A stretch of 64,000 bases of DNA from Pseudomonas sp. (GTDB taxonomy: Bacteria > Pseudomonadota > Gammaproteobacteria > Pseudomonadales > Pseudomonadaceae). Below, piece after piece: positions 1 to 10,875 of this stretch. Numbering within the stretch: the first letter of the stretch is position 1; the number at the start of each line of letters is the position of its first letter. The DNA is taken from assembly GCF_030690725.1 (NCBI RefSeq), contig NZ_JAUYGD010000044.1, forward strand, positions 82,767-146,766, given 5' to 3'. The notes under the pieces are model-generated. The model made no database searches. It saw nothing but the letters and a program-made list of their open reading frames with translations, and was not told the DNA's origin. The position numbers and the translations under genes are program-made.

Positions 1-2031
1 CTTGCCAGTCAGCGCCCCTGCGCCAGTCCAGCCGGCAAAGGTTTCTGCGGTGCCGATGGGCGTCTGCTGCAGGATATGCAGGGCGTCATCAACATTGCTG
101 CTCAGCTCACTGGTCAGCAACAGGCGCGGCGGCTGACCGGGCAATGCAGTCGCGATCAGCGCCTGGGCGTTGTTCACCCGGCTATCGAGGATGCGCCCTT
201 CCGCCAGTTCGACACGCACGCCGCTGTCCTCGATCAAAACCCGCCCACGCCCTTCACGCAGTGCCGGCCAGCCGGGCTGAAAGGCCAGCTCGGCATCATG
301 CACAGCGAAGAACAGGCTGATACTGCGCGCGGCATTCTCCGCGTCCTTGTTCAGCGAGCCCTGGTACTGGAAATAGCCTTCATCGACCGCACCACCACGG
401 ATGGCACTTTTCAGCCAGGCATCCAGATCGGCGCTCATGCCCGGCGCACGGCTCGGCAGGTATTTCTCGGTAAAGCGCGCATCGCCGTTACGCAGGCCGA
501 CGCGCAGGTCCATATAGTCTTCCTGCGCCGGATCGAAACGCAGGCGAATCAGAAAGTCACCGGCGACCGGGCCTTCCTCACCCAGCACCTGCAGATAGGG
601 GCTACGCAGGGTGAACGCCTGCTCATCAAGCTGCCAGGTCAGCAGGGCATTGGCTTTCTGGTAGAGCCAAGGCTTGGGGAACAGGGTGTCGAGGTGCAGG
701 GAAAAGTTTTCGCTGTCGACGCGCAGCTCACCCTGGCCGAGATCACCGCTGATGCTGCCGCTGACGTTTTCCGCAGCCGGCGAGCCGAGGTACGCGGCAA
801 AGCCGATGCGCTGCAGATTGGCCGAGAACTGCAGGCGCTTGCTATCGGTCAGCTGCGGCCGGTAGTCGAGCTGGATATTGCGCAGCGCGCCATGCGGCTT
901 GAGTTGCGCAAGCAGCGCCAGGCCTTTGTCCGGCAACGGCGCAAGCCCAGCCACCAGCGGCTGCAGCGGTGCCAGGTCGAGCCGGTCGGCACTCAGCAGC
1001 CATTGCTCCTGCACCTCTGCGCTTTCCGCCTGCTGGGTCAGCGCTACACGCACTTCACCCCAGCGCTGCTCATCACGACTGAAGGCCAGGTCATCCAACA
1101 CCAGTTTGAAACCCAGCTCGGTACGGGTGAAATAGGCATTCAGTGCCAGATTATTCAGTGCCACCGATTCGCGCTCGGCGTAGCCAGCCTGGAGCTGCGG
1201 CACATGCAGGCGGCTGACCGCCCGCTGCACGCCACCCTTGGCCCAGCTCAGCCAGACTTCACCGCCAAGCTGCAATTGCTCAAGGCGCCACTGCGCCAAC
1301 AGACTCGCCGGCACCCAGGCCGCCCAATCGCTCTGCGGCAGGCTCAGGTACAGCTCGGCGGAGGCGTCTTGCCAGCGTTTGGCGCTTATCCGCGTGCGCA
1401 ACTGCAGGGCCAGCGGCTGGCCGTCAGGCAACAACAGACGGCCGTCCAGACGCTGGCTTACGCTGCCGTTGCGCAGGGTGAGATTGACATAGGTCAGGGT
1501 CCGCGGCGGCTGCTCGAAGGCTTGCACGGTGACCTGGCTGTTGAACAGCGACAGGCGCTTGACCACCTGTGATTGCGTCAGCACCTGAGCCAGGTCCAGC
1601 GGCGCCGGGTCGCTGCGTTGCGGCAAGCCCTTGAGCGACCAGCCGCCGCCTTCAGCCTGCTGCACCACCAGCTGTAGGCCATCCAGCTCAAGCCGGGCAA
1701 TGCGCGGCTGACGCGCCAACAGGCTGGCCAGCACATCCGGCACCACGCGCACCTGATCCAGCTGCAAGGCGCCAGCCCCCTCGCCGACCGTCACATCGTG
1801 AGCGGTCAGCACCGGCGAAAAACCTTGCCAAAGGCCTTCCAGCGCACCGATCTGCACCGGCATGGCCAGCGCTTCACGGGCCTTGTCTTCGGCGTCCAGG
1901 CGGTATTCGGCGACCAGCGGCACCAGCTCGCGGCCGAGGCTGACGTACAGCGCCGCCAATACCAGCGCCAGGGCGCACAGCCCCAACGCCGTCCGCAACA
2001 GCAGGGCTGTCCAGCGCGCCAATGCCTGCAT
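1..2031 (-). CDS. yhdP: YhdP-family envelope protein, N-terminal part (partial)
   Basis: The minus frame is open from an ATG at 2031 to the left edge, 677 codons with no stop, so the 3' part of the gene lies outside the window. It starts with one N-terminal membrane segment (about residues 8-30, rich in Leu and Ala) followed by a long periplasmic region rich in beta-strand patterns. This matches the YhdP (TIGR02099, AsmA-like) family, whose members exceed 1200 residues and help move phospholipid to the outer membrane. It begins 31 bases after the rng stop, so it is probably cotranscribed with maf and rng. The family call rests on overall composition and the position next to rng; the conserved C-terminal domain is not visible. 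Confidence 0.82.
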   Translation of the reverse strand, partial: MQALARWTALLLRTALGLCALALVLAALYVSLGRELVPLVAEYRLDAEDKAREALAMPVQIGALEGLWQGFSPVLTAHDVTVGEGAGALQLDQVRVVPDVLASLLARQPRIARLELDGLQLVVQQAEGGGWSLKGLPQRSDPAPLDLAQVLTQSQVVKRLSLFNSQVTVQAFEQPPRTLTYVNLTLRNGSVSQRLDGRLLLPDGQPLALQLRTRISAKRWQDASAELYLSLPQSDWAAWVPASLLAQWRLEQLQLGGEVWLSWAKGGVQRAVSRLHVPQLQAGYAERESVALNNLALNAYFTRTELGFKLVLDDLAFSRDEQRWGEVRVALTQQAESAEVQEQWLLSADRLDLAPLQPLVAGLAPLPDKGLALLAQLKPHGALRNIQLDYRPQLTDSKRLQFSANLQRIGFAAYLGSPAAENVSGSISGDLGQGELRVDSENFSLHLDTLFPKPWLYQKANALLTWQLDEQAFTLRSPYLQVLGEEGPVAGDFLIRLRFDPAQEDYMDLRVGLRNGDARFTEKYLPSRAPGMSADLDAWLKSAIRGGAVDEGYFQYQGSLNKDAENAARSISLFFAVHDAELAFQPGWPALREGRGRVLIEDSGVRVELAEGRILDSRVNNAQALIATALPGQPPRLLLTSELSSNVDDALHILQQTPIGTAETFAGWTGAGALTGK

Positions 2032-2062
2032 TCAGTTCACGCCCAGGCGGTAAACGCGCATA

Positions 2063-3520
2063 TCAGAGCAGCACCACATCGTACTGCTCCTGGGAATACA
2101 TGGTCTCGACCTGGAACTTGATAGTGCGGCCGATAAAGGCTTCAAGATCGGCGACGTTGCCCGACTCTTCATCAAGCAGGCGGTCGACGACTTTCTGATT
2201 GGCCAGCACGCGATAACCTTCCGGCTGATAAGCCCGCGCTTCACGGAGGATTTCGCGGAAGATTTCGTAGCAGGTGGTTTCCGCCGTCTTCAGTTTGCCG
2301 CGCCCCTGACAGCAGCTGCACGGCTCACACAGCACCTGCTCAAGGCTTTCGCGGGTGCGTTTGCGGGTCATCTGCACCAGGCCCAGCTCGGTGATGCCAA
2401 TGATATTGGTCTTGGCGTGGTCGCGCTCCAGCTGCTTCTCCAGGGTGCGCAGCACCTGACGCTGATGCTCCTCATCTTCCATGTCGATAAAGTCGATGAT
2501 GATGATCCCGCCGATATTGCGCAGGCGCAGCTGGCGGGCAATCGCGGTGGCGGCCTCCAGGTTGGTCTTGAAGATGGTCTCTTCAAGCGTGCGGTGGCCG
2601 ACGAAGGCGCCGGTGTTCACATCGATGGTGCTCATCGCCTCGGCCGGATCGATGATCAGGTAACCGCCGGACTTGAGCGGCACCTTGCGCTCCAGCGCCT
2701 TCTGGATTTCATCCTCAACGCCATACAGATCGAAGATCGGCCGCTCACCTGGGTAATGTTCCAGGCGGTCGGCGATTTCCGGCATCAGCTCGTCGACGAA
2801 CTGGGTGATCTTGCCGAAGGTCTCGCGCGAGTCGACGCGGATCTTCTCGATCTTAGGGTTGACCAGGTCGCGCAGGGTGCGCAGCGCCAGGGACAGGTCC
2901 TCGTAGATCACCAGCGGCGTCGGGCCGACTTTCATCTGCGTGGCGATCTGTTCCCACAGACGGCGCAGGTAACGGATGTCGGCGAGAATTTCATCGGCCC
3001 CAGCACCGTCAGCGGCGGTACGTAGAATAAAGCCGCCGGCTTCCTCGATGCCTTCGGCGGCCACGCAATCGGCCACCACCTGTTTCAGGCGCTCGCGCTC
3101 GGCCTCATCCTCGATTTTCAGCGAGATACCAACGTGAGCGGTGCGCGGCATGTACACCAGATAACGCGAAGGGATCGACAGCTGGGTGGTCAGGCGCGCG
3201 CCCTTGCTGCCAATCGGGTCCTTGGTGACCTGCACCACCAGGCTCTGGCCTTCATGCACCAGGGCGCTGATGCTTTCCACGGCAGGGCCTTCGCGGCTGG
3301 AGATTTCCGCGGCATGAATAAACGCCGCACGCTCCAGACCGATATCGATAAAGGCCGCCTGCATGCCTGGCAGCACGCGTACCACCTTGCCCTTATAGAT
3401 ATTGCCGACGATGCCACGCTTCTGCGTGCGCTCGACGTGCACTTCCTGCAGTACGCCGTTTTCCACCACCGCCACGCGCGATTCCATCGGCGTGATGTTG
3501 ATCAGGATCTCTTCACTCAT
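2063..3520 (-). CDS. rng: Ribonuclease G
   Basis: 485 residues, the usual length for RNase G, a cytoplasmic endonuclease of the RNase E/G family that trims the 16S rRNA 5' end and decays some mRNAs. The protein opens MSEEILINITP, typical of the family; an S1 RNA-binding domain follows (about residues 35-130), then the catalytic part with DPAEAMSTIDVNTG and IIIIDFIDM, and a C-terminal CEPCSCCQGRG zinc-link-like motif. The frame stays open a further 29 codons upstream, but that extension (to 3607) is translated from a dispersed repeat, so the ATG at 3520 is preferred. Gene order maf-rng-yhdP is standard in Pseudomonas. Confidence 0.95.
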   Translation of the reverse strand: MSEEILINITPMESRVAVVENGVLQEVHVERTQKRGIVGNIYKGKVVRVLPGMQAAFIDIGLERAAFIHAAEISSREGPAVESISALVHEGQSLVVQVTKDPIGSKGARLTTQLSIPSRYLVYMPRTAHVGISLKIEDEAERERLKQVVADCVAAEGIEEAGGFILRTAADGAGADEILADIRYLRRLWEQIATQMKVGPTPLVIYEDLSLALRTLRDLVNPKIEKIRVDSRETFGKITQFVDELMPEIADRLEHYPGERPIFDLYGVEDEIQKALERKVPLKSGGYLIIDPAEAMSTIDVNTGAFVGHRTLEETIFKTNLEAATAIARQLRLRNIGGIIIIDFIDMEDEEHQRQVLRTLEKQLERDHAKTNIIGITELGLVQMTRKRTRESLEQVLCEPCSCCQGRGKLKTAETTCYEIFREILREARAYQPEGYRVLANQKVVDRLLDEESGNVADLEAFIGRTIKFQVETMYSQEQYDVVLL

Positions 3521-3537
3521 GTGCTTATCTCTTCTGA

Positions 3538-3676
3538 GAACCTGTCCACGATCTGCTGCGCGTCGGCCCTGCTGCGTTAAAAACACGCTCGGAATGCTCA
3601 TGTACAAAAGTACACTCCGCTTCCTCGCCTGTTTTTGCCTTGCAGGACTCTAGCTCGCGAAATCGTGAACTGGTTC
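3538..3676. repeat. Dispersed repeat, copy A
   Basis: About 139 bp bounded by imperfect inverted ends: GAACCTGTCCACGAT at the left, and at the right a sequence matching its reverse complement in 13 of 15 positions. It shares a core (GCTGCGTTAAAAAC, CTCGGAATGCTCAT, CTTCCTCGC, CTAGCTCGCGA) with copies at 59037 and 63880. It lies between maf and rng, ending 17 bases before the rng start codon. It shows no coding capacity of its own beyond a short spurious frame. Confidence 0.8.
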
Positions 3677-3723
3677 TGCGGCAAAGCTGAAAGCCCAGGG
3701 ACTGCGCCGATAATGGCGGTCAC

Positions 3724-4344
3724 TCACCCGCGACCCGCAACCTCTTGACTGTGATCTGGCAGCGACTGCCAGCACGGAATAGCAAATTCTGCGAGCAATG
3801 CAGCAGTCTCACACAGCGGCAAACCCACCACCGCCGAATAACTGCCGTGCAACTGGCTGACAAATACTGCCGCCAGGCCCTGAATACCGTAACACCCGGC
3901 CTTGTCCTGCGGCTCGCCGCTGGCCCAGTAAGCCTCGATTTCCGCCTGATTCAATGCACGGAAGGTGACCTGGCTTGTGACCACCCGCGACTCCAGCCGT
4001 TCGCGGCTGGCCAGCGCCACCGCCGTCAGCACCTGATGAGTGCGCCCGGACAGAGCATTCAAGGCCGCCAGCGCATCGTCACGGTCTACAGGCTTACCAA
4101 GAATTCGCCCATCGAGCACCACGGCGGTATCGGCGCCGAGCACCACGGCATCCGCAGTATCGGCCAATGCCGCCAGCCCAGCCTGCGCCTTACCGCGAGC
4201 CAGACGCTCTACATAGGCGATTGGCGACTCACCTGGCAATGCATTTTCATCGATGGGGGCGATTTGCGTGAGGAAGGGCACCGCAATTTGCGTCAGCAGT
4301 TCGCGGCGACGCGGCGATCCGGAGGCGAGATAAAGGGTGGCCAT
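3724..4344 (-). CDS. maf: Maf-family nucleoside triphosphate pyrophosphatase
   Basis: 206 residues. The N-terminus [14 protein letters not shown] is the Maf signature, and [18 protein letters not shown] and [13 protein letters not shown] are the other conserved blocks. Maf proteins hydrolyse non-canonical or pyrimidine NTPs (dTTP/UTP for the YhdE type) in the cytoplasm and affect division. A good ribosome site (GGGAGAA) lies 7 bases before the ATG. It sits downstream of mreD, separated by a hairpin terminator, and upstream of rng with the dispersed repeat between. The YhdE-type assignment over YceF-type rests on its position next to mreD and rng. Confidence 0.93.
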   Translation of the reverse strand: MATLYLASGSPRRRELLTQIAVPFLTQIAPIDENALPGESPIAYVERLARGKAQAGLAALADTADAVVLGADTAVVLDGRILGKPVDRDDALAALNALSGRTHQVLTAVALASRERLESRVVTSQVTFRALNQAEIEAYWASGEPQDKAGCYGIQGLAAVFVSQLHGSYSAVVGLPLCETAALLAEFAIPCWQSLPDHSQEVAGRG

Positions 4345-4363
4345 GCTGACTTCTCCCTGTCGG

Positions 4364-4389
4364 ATAAACGCAAGGCCCAGCGGCCTTGC
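4364..4389 (-). terminator. Intrinsic terminator after mreD
   Basis: Reading the minus strand directly after the mreD stop, an 8-bp perfect stem (GCAAGGCC / GGCCTTGC) with a 4-base loop is followed by GTTTAT. The T tract is short, so termination is probably partial. It would separate mreBCD from maf-rng-yhdP. Confidence 0.6.
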
Positions 4390-4875
4390 CTAATTGACGC
4401 CCAGACGCTGATGCAGCCCGCGCAACAGGGTACAGACCCAGGGCCAGAGCAAGGCACTGACCAGCGCCGGCAAGACAAAGGTCAGAGTCGGCGGGCGACT
4501 GCCGGTCAGGGCGTTCAGCCACAGCTGCACCAGCTGCGCCAGGCCGAACACCACCAGCAGCACCGTGCTCTGCTGCCACATTGGGAACATGCGCAAGCGC
4601 TGATGCAGGGTCAGCACCAGGAAAGTGATCAGGGTCAGGATCAGCGCATTCTGCCCCAGCAAACTGCCATTCAGCACATCAGCCAACAAACCGATGGCCC
4701 AGGCGGTGGTCATGCCCACACGATGCGGCAAGGCCAGCACCCAGTAAGTCAGAAACAGTGCCAGCCACAGCGGCCGGCCCAGCTCCATAAATTTGGGCAT
4801 GCTCGATACGCTAAGCAACAGCGCCAGAGCGAATGTCAGCCAGACCACCCAGATATTGCTTGATCGTGCGGCCAT
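4390..4875 (-). CDS. mreD: Rod shape-determining protein MreD
   Basis: 161 residues, very hydrophobic, with five or six membrane segments, as usual for MreD. MreD is the inner-membrane partner of MreC in the elongasome that guides side-wall peptidoglycan synthesis. The ATG overlaps the mreC stop by one base (TAATG), which implies translational coupling. The family has little sequence conservation, so the call leans on topology, length and the mreB-mreC-mreD order. Confidence 0.92.
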   Translation of the reverse strand: MAARSSNIWVVWLTFALALLLSVSSMPKFMELGRPLWLALFLTYWVLALPHRVGMTTAWAIGLLADVLNGSLLGQNALILTLITFLVLTLHQRLRMFPMWQQSTVLLVVFGLAQLVQLWLNALTGSRPPTLTFVLPALVSALLWPWVCTLLRGLHQRLGVN

Positions 4876-5789
4876 TATTGCGCTGCCTCCGGCGGATTGG
4901 CGGGCGCTGCTGGTGCGTCGGCCGCGGGTTGCGCCTGCTGCAGAATTTCACGATCCAGGGCTTCCTGCGCCTGCGCCGACTCGGTGGCGCGCTGCTCAGG
5001 GGTGCGCGGGTCGGTAAATACCAGCAGCATATAGCGGCTGCGGTTCAGCGTAGCCGTGGGCACCGCACGGACAATCGCAAAGGGCTGACCGGAGTCGTGG
5101 ATCACTTCGGAAACCATGGCCACCGGATAACCGGCTGGGAAGCGCTGGCCAAGGCCGGAGCTGACCAGCAGATCGCCTTCCTTGATATCCGCTGTATCGG
5201 CGACATGGCGCAGTTCCAGACGCTCCGGATTGCCGGTACCGCTGGCGATGGCGCGCAGGCCGTTGCGATTGACCTGCACCGGGATGCTGTGGGTGGTGTC
5301 CGTCAACAGCAGTACTCGCGAGGTGTAGGGCATGACCTCGACCACCTGGCCCATCAGACCACGGGCATCCAGCACCGGCTGACCGAGGAACACGCCATCC
5401 TTCTCGCCCTTGTCGATCAGAATGCGGTGGGTAAAGGGGTTCGGATCGATACCGATCAGCTCGGTGGCCAGTACGTCGTCATCAACCAGCGCGGCCGAGT
5501 TGAGCAGCTCGCGCAGGCGCACGTTCTGCTCGGTGAGCGCGGCAAGCTTCTGCAGGCGGCGCTGCATCATCAGCTGTTCAGCCTTGAGCTTTTCGTTTTC
5601 AGCGGTCAGCTCATTGCGCGTGCTCAGTTCCTGAGTCGCGCTCTCCCATAAGCGTACCGGCAGACGACCGACCCAGTAGACCGGCTCGACGATCAGGCCC
5701 AGCTGCGCGCGCAGCGGCTGCAGCAGGGTGAAGCGTGCGTCGACCACCATCAGCGCAGCCGACAGCACGGTGAACACCAGCAGGCGCAC
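4875..5789 (-). CDS. mreC: Rod shape-determining protein MreC (5' end uncertain)
   Basis: At least 304 residues from a GTG at 5789. It has a single N-terminal membrane anchor, a coiled coil (about residues 60-95, ELTAENEKLKAEQ), then the paired beta-barrel periplasmic domain (DPNPFTHRILIDKGEKDGV, PVLDARGLMGQVVEV). MreC forms filaments that activate PBP2-RodA. The reading frame continues upstream with IKPLFAKGPSLGVR, which resembles the conserved MreC N-terminus, but no ATG, GTG or TTG is available there. GAGGAG at 5832-5837 abuts a CTG (5831) and is 6 bases from an ATC (5825). The GTG at 5789 has no well-spaced ribosome site and would cut into the cytoplasmic tail, so the true start is probably 5825 or 5831. 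Confidence 0.93.
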   Translation of the reverse strand: MRLLVFTVLSAALMVVDARFTLLQPLRAQLGLIVEPVYWVGRLPVRLWESATQELSTRNELTAENEKLKAEQLMMQRRLQKLAALTEQNVRLRELLNSAALVDDDVLATELIGIDPNPFTHRILIDKGEKDGVFLGQPVLDARGLMGQVVEVMPYTSRVLLLTDTTHSIPVQVNRNGLRAIASGTGNPERLELRHVADTADIKEGDLLVSSGLGQRFPAGYPVAMVSEVIHDSGQPFAIVRAVPTATLNRSRYMLLVFTDPRTPEQRATESAQAQEALDREILQQAQPAADAPAAPANPPEAAQ

Positions 5790-5850
5790 ACCCAGCGAAG
5801 GACCTTTGGCAAATAGCGGTTTGATCGGCAGCTCCTCACAGCGTCAGGCA

Positions 5851-5892
5851 GCAAAACAAAAGCTGCAAGCGGGTAGAACCCGGCTTGCAGCT
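5851..5892 (-). terminator. Intrinsic terminator or attenuator between mreB and mreC
   Basis: On the minus strand, 21 bases past the mreB stop, a stem of AGCTGCAAGC / GCTTGCAGCT extended by GGG/CCC around a small loop is followed by TTTTGTTTTG. This is the strongest terminator-like structure in the mre region. Since mreC has no other obvious upstream gene, it probably attenuates read-through and keeps MreB in excess over MreC and MreD. Confidence 0.75.
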
Positions 5893-5913
5893 CAAGACTT
5901 GGAGCGGTCGCGC

Positions 5914-7217
<1,304 letters not shown>

Positions 7218-7505
7218 ATGGCGCTTGAACGCTCCGACGTGGAGAAAATCGCTCATCTGGCCCGACTGGGCCTGAATGAAGCCGATATCCCGGCTACCAC
7301 CGAGACCCTTAATAACATTCTCGGCCTGATTGATCAGATGCAGGCGGTCAATACCGACGGCATCGAGCCGCTGGCTCACCCGTTGGAAGCCACTCAGCGC
7401 CTGCGCGCCGACCAGGTCACCGAACGCAACCAGCGCGAGGCCTATCAAGCCATCGCCCCGGCCGTGGAAAACGGCCTGTACCTGGTTCCGAAAGTCATCG
7501 AGTAA
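7218..7505 (+). CDS. gatC: Asp-tRNA(Asn)/Glu-tRNA(Gln) amidotransferase subunit C
   Basis: 95 residues, as expected for GatC, the small subunit that clamps GatA and GatB together. [17 protein letters not shown] and the later [10 protein letters not shown] are family hallmarks. The frame is open upstream to 7110, but the ATG at 7218 has a proper ribosome site (AGGGAGAAACCTG) and matches homologues. It is the first gene of gatCAB, 16 bases before gatA. Confidence 0.96.
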   Translation: MALERSDVEKIAHLARLGLNEADIPATTETLNNILGLIDQMQAVNTDGIEPLAHPLEATQRLRADQVTERNQREAYQAIAPAVENGLYLVPKVIE

Positions 7506-7521
7506 GGGAAAAAGCCTAGCC

Positions 7522-8973
7522 ATGCATCAATTTACCCTGGCCGAGATCGCCCGCGGACTCGCCGACAAGCAGTTTTCCGCTGAAGAACTGACCCGCAGCC
7601 TGTTGGCGCGCATCGCCCAACTCGACCCGCAGCTCAACAGTTTTATCACCGTCACCGAAGACCTGGCCCTGAGCCAGGCCAAAGCAGCCGACGCGCGCCG
7701 CGCGGCGGGTGAGAATGGCGCCCTACTCGGCGCACCGATTGGCCACAAGGACCTGTTCTGCACCCAGGACGTACTGACCAGCTGCGGCTCGAAAATCCTT
7801 ACCGGTTTTAAGGCCCCCTATAACGCCACCGTGGTCGAGAAACTCGCCGCGGCCGGCGCCGTGACCCTGGGCAAGCTGAACATGGACGAATTCGCCATGG
7901 GCTCGGCCAACGAATCCAGCCACTACGGCGCGGTGAAAAACCCCTGGGACCTGACCCGCGTACCCGGCGGTTCTTCCGGCGGCTCGGCCGCCGCGGTGGC
8001 CGCCCGCCTACTGCCAGCCGCCACTGGCACCGACACTGGCGGCTCGATCCGCCAGCCGGCGGCACTGACCAACCTCACCGGGATCAAGCCGACCTACGGC
8101 CGCGTGTCGCGCTGGGGCATGATCGCCTATGCCTCCAGCCTCGATCAGGGCGGCCCATTGGCCCGCACCGCCGAGGACTGCGCACTGATGCTGCAGACCA
8201 TGGCCGGTTTCGATACCAAGGACAGCACCAGCGTCGATCAGCCGGTGGACGATTACCTGGCCGCCCTCAGCCAGCCGCTGAATGGCCTGCGCATTGGCCT
8301 GCCGAAGGAATACTTCGGCGCGGGCCTGGATGCGCGCATCGGCGAGAAGATGATGGCCGTGGTCGAAGAGCTGAAAAAGCTCGGCGCGACCGTCAAGGAA
8401 ATCAGCCTGCCGAATATGCAGCACGCCATTCCCGCCTACTACGTGATCGCGCCGGCAGAAGCCAGCAGCAACCTGTCGCGCTTTGACGGCGTGCGCTTCG
8501 GCTATCGCTGCGAGAACCCGGTGAATCTGGAAGACCTTTACAAGCGCTCGCGCGGCGAAGGCTTCGGCGCAGAAGTAAAACGCCGCATTATGGTCGGCAC
8601 CTACGCGCTGTCCGCCGGTTACTACGACGCTTACTACCTCAAGGCGCAGAAGATTCGCCGACTGATCAAGAATGATTTTGTCGCTGCGTTCAATGACGTC
8701 GACGTAATCCTCGGCCCAACCACGCCGAACCTGGCCTGGAAGCTTGGCGAGAAGAACAACGATCCGGTCGCCGCCTACCTGGAAGACATCTACACCATCA
8801 CCGCCAACCTGGCCGGCATCCCCGGTCTGTCGATGCCTGCCGGCTTCGTCGATGGCTTGCCGGTCGGTGTGCAACTGCTCGCCCCTTACTTCCAGGAAGG
8901 CCGCTTGCTCAACGTCGCCCATCAGTACCAACAGGTTACTGACTGGCACACCCAAGCTCCGGCTGGATTCTGA
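7522..8973 (+). CDS. gatA: Asp-tRNA(Asn)/Glu-tRNA(Gln) amidotransferase subunit A
   Basis: 483 residues, standard for GatA, the amidase-signature subunit that frees ammonia from glutamine for transamidation of mischarged Glu-tRNA(Gln) or Asp-tRNA(Asn). The Ser-cisSer-Lys triad is visible: the Lys in [12 protein letters not shown], and the glycine/serine-rich [14 protein letters not shown] followed by [14 protein letters not shown]. The start at 7522 fits the GatA N-terminus [13 protein letters not shown]. It lies between gatC and gatB in one operon. Confidence 0.97.
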   Translation: MHQFTLAEIARGLADKQFSAEELTRSLLARIAQLDPQLNSFITVTEDLALSQAKAADARRAAGENGALLGAPIGHKDLFCTQDVLTSCGSKILTGFKAPYNATVVEKLAAAGAVTLGKLNMDEFAMGSANESSHYGAVKNPWDLTRVPGGSSGGSAAAVAARLLPAATGTDTGGSIRQPAALTNLTGIKPTYGRVSRWGMIAYASSLDQGGPLARTAEDCALMLQTMAGFDTKDSTSVDQPVDDYLAALSQPLNGLRIGLPKEYFGAGLDARIGEKMMAVVEELKKLGATVKEISLPNMQHAIPAYYVIAPAEASSNLSRFDGVRFGYRCENPVNLEDLYKRSRGEGFGAEVKRRIMVGTYALSAGYYDAYYLKAQKIRRLIKNDFVAAFNDVDVILGPTTPNLAWKLGEKNNDPVAAYLEDIYTITANLAGIPGLSMPAGFVDGLPVGVQLLAPYFQEGRLLNVAHQYQQVTDWHTQAPAGF

Positions 8974-8984
8974 GGACGACTGAT

Positions 8985-10433
8985 ATGCAATGGGAAACCG
9001 TAATCGGGCTGGAAATTCACGCTCAGCTCAGCACCCAATCGAAGATTTTCTCCGCCAGCGCCATCGCCTTCGGCGCCGAGCCCAACACCCAGGCCAGCCT
9101 GGTTGACCTTGGCATGCCTGGCACCCTGCCGGTACTGAACGCCGAAACCGTGCGTATGGCCTGCAAGTTCGGTCTGGCGATTGATGCCGAAATCGCCCCG
9201 CACAACATCTTTGCGCGCAAGAACTACTTCTACCCGGACCTGCCCAAGGGCTACCAGACCAGCCAGATGGACCACCCCATCGTTGGCAAGGGCTTCCTCG
9301 ACATCACCCTGGAAGACGGTACAAGCAAGCGCATCGGCATCACCCGCGCGCACCTGGAAGAGGACGCCGGCAAGAGCCTGCACGAAGACTTCCACGGCAT
9401 GAGCGGCATCGACCTCAACCGCGCCGGCACGCCGCTGCTAGAAATCGTTTCCGAACCGGACATCCGTTCGGCCAAGGAAGCCGTGGCCTATGTCAAAGCT
9501 ATCCACGCGTTGGTGCGTTATCTGGGCATCTGCGACGGCAATATGGCCGAAGGCTCGCTGCGCTGCGACTGCAACGTCTCGGTACGCCCGGTCGGCCAGG
9601 CCGAGTTCGGCACCCGCGCCGAGATCAAGAACGTCAACTCGTTCCGCTTTATCGAAAAAGCCATCAACCATGAAGTGCAGCGCCAAATCGAACTGATCGA
9701 AGACGGCGGCAAGGTGGTGCAGGAAACTCGCCTGTACGACCCAAACAAGGACCAGACGCGCTCCATGCGCAGCAAGGAAGAAGCCAACGACTACCGGTAC
9801 TTCCCCTGCCCGGACCTGCTGCCGGTGGTGATTGAGCAGAGCTTCCTCGACGAAGTGCGCGCCACTCTGCCGGAGCTGCCAGTCGAGAAACGCGCACGCT
9901 TCGAGCGCGAGTTCGGTCTGTCCACCTATGACGCCGACGTGCTCGCCGCCAGCCGCGAGATGGCCAACTATTTCGAGGCGGTCAACACCGTATGTGGCGA
10001 CGCCAAGCTGGCCGCCAACTGGGTGATGGGTGAACTGTCCAGCCTGCTCAACAAAGACAACCTGGAGATCGAGCAATCGCCGGTTTCCGCCGAGCAACTG
10101 GGCGGGATGATCCTGCGCATCAAGGACAACACCATCAGCGGCAAGATCGCCAAGATGGTCTTCGAGGCCCTGGCCGCTGGCGAAGGCGCGAGCGCCGATG
10201 AAGTGATCGAGAACAAGGGCCTTAAGCAGGTCACCGACTCCGGCGCCATCGAAGCGATGCTCGACGAAGTGCTGGCAGCCAACGCCGAGCAGGTTGAACA
10301 GTACCGCGCCGCTGATGAAGCCAAGCGCGGCAAGATGTTCGGCTTCTTTGTCGGCCAGGCCATGAAGGCCTCGAAAGGCAAGGCCAACCCAGGCCAGGTG
10401 AACGAACTGCTGAAGAAAAAGCTCGAAGCTTGA
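8985..10433 (+). CDS. gatB: Asp-tRNA(Asn)/Glu-tRNA(Gln) amidotransferase subunit B
   Basis: 482 residues. GatB binds the mischarged tRNA and activates its acyl group with ATP. The start [15 protein letters not shown] is the family signature, with [14 protein letters not shown], the cysteines of [12 protein letters not shown] and [10 protein letters not shown] in the catalytic cradle. The C-terminal YqeY-like tail domain (about residues 330-480) that grips the tRNA elbow is complete. It is the last gene of gatCAB, with a terminator 17 bases downstream. Confidence 0.98.
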   Translation: MQWETVIGLEIHAQLSTQSKIFSASAIAFGAEPNTQASLVDLGMPGTLPVLNAETVRMACKFGLAIDAEIAPHNIFARKNYFYPDLPKGYQTSQMDHPIVGKGFLDITLEDGTSKRIGITRAHLEEDAGKSLHEDFHGMSGIDLNRAGTPLLEIVSEPDIRSAKEAVAYVKAIHALVRYLGICDGNMAEGSLRCDCNVSVRPVGQAEFGTRAEIKNVNSFRFIEKAINHEVQRQIELIEDGGKVVQETRLYDPNKDQTRSMRSKEEANDYRYFPCPDLLPVVIEQSFLDEVRATLPELPVEKRARFEREFGLSTYDADVLAASREMANYFEAVNTVCGDAKLAANWVMGELSSLLNKDNLEIEQSPVSAEQLGGMILRIKDNTISGKIAKMVFEALAAGEGASADEVIENKGLKQVTDSGAIEAMLDEVLAANAEQVEQYRAADEAKRGKMFGFFVGQAMKASKGKANPGQVNELLKKKLEA

Positions 10434-10449
10434 ACCTTGCCGTCACACA

Positions 10450-10478
10450 CAACGCCGGGTCAGCCCGGCGTTGTTTTG
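10450..10478 (+). terminator. Intrinsic terminator of gatCAB
   Basis: A perfect 10-bp stem CAACGCCGGG / CCCGGCGTTG with a 4-base loop is followed by TTTTG. It lies just after the gatB stop and before the separate gene at 10504. Confidence 0.85.
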
Positions 10479-10503
10479 TCCGCCGCCCGACCATGGAGCC
10501 GCC

Positions 10504-10875
10504 ATGCGCCTTCTGTTAATCGCCCTAACCAGCCTCTTGCTCAGCGCCTGCGCCAGCCAGGGCCAGGTCGACCCGCAGGGTTACCGCGCCGAGGGCCAGG
10601 CGTCCTATTACGGCGCGCGTCACCACGGCAATAAAACCGCCAGCGGCGAACGCTTCGACCAGAACGCCCTGACCGCAGCACACCGCAGCCTGCCGTTTGG
10701 TAGCCGGGTACAGGTGACCAACCTGCGTAACGACAAAACCGTGGTGGTGCGCATTAATGACCGCGGTCCTTACGCCAAGAAGCGCATTATCGACCTCTCG
10801 CAAAAAGCCGCCGAACAGCTGGATATGCTGCGCGACGGCGTAGTGCCGGTGAGAGTGGAGCAACTGGCCGACTGA
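10504..10875 (+). CDS. Short RlpA-like septal ring lipoprotein (DPBB domain only)
   Basis: 123 residues from the ATG at 10504. A lipoprotein signal ([14 protein letters not shown], lipidated Cys at about residue 18) is followed by one double-psi beta-barrel domain: [44 protein letters not shown] and [13 protein letters not shown]. These blocks define RlpA, an outer-membrane lytic transglycosylase acting on denuded glycan. Unlike the 334-residue rlpA at 41773, there is no SPOR domain, so it is not expected to be recruited to denuded septal glycan. An ATG 33 bases upstream overlaps the gatB terminator and is unlikely to be used. Confidence 0.85.
   Translation: MRLLLIALTSLLLSACASQGQVDPQGYRAEGQASYYGARHHGNKTASGERFDQNALTAAHRSLPFGSRVQVTNLRNDKTVVVRINDRGPYAKKRIIDLSQKAAEQLDMLRDGVVPVRVEQLAD

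Noticed and set aside
76..1572. A 498-residue open frame on the plus strand
   Set aside because: It is antisense to yhdP, which has convincing family features; the plus frame has Gln/Arg/His-rich shadow composition and no motif.
3521..3607. N-terminal extension of RNase G
   Set aside because: These 29 codons come from the dispersed repeat; the same peptide reappears in repeat copy B, and the usual start is at 3520.
3745..4863. A 372-residue open frame on the plus strand
   Set aside because: It spans maf and mreD on the opposite strand and has no ribosome site or known domain.
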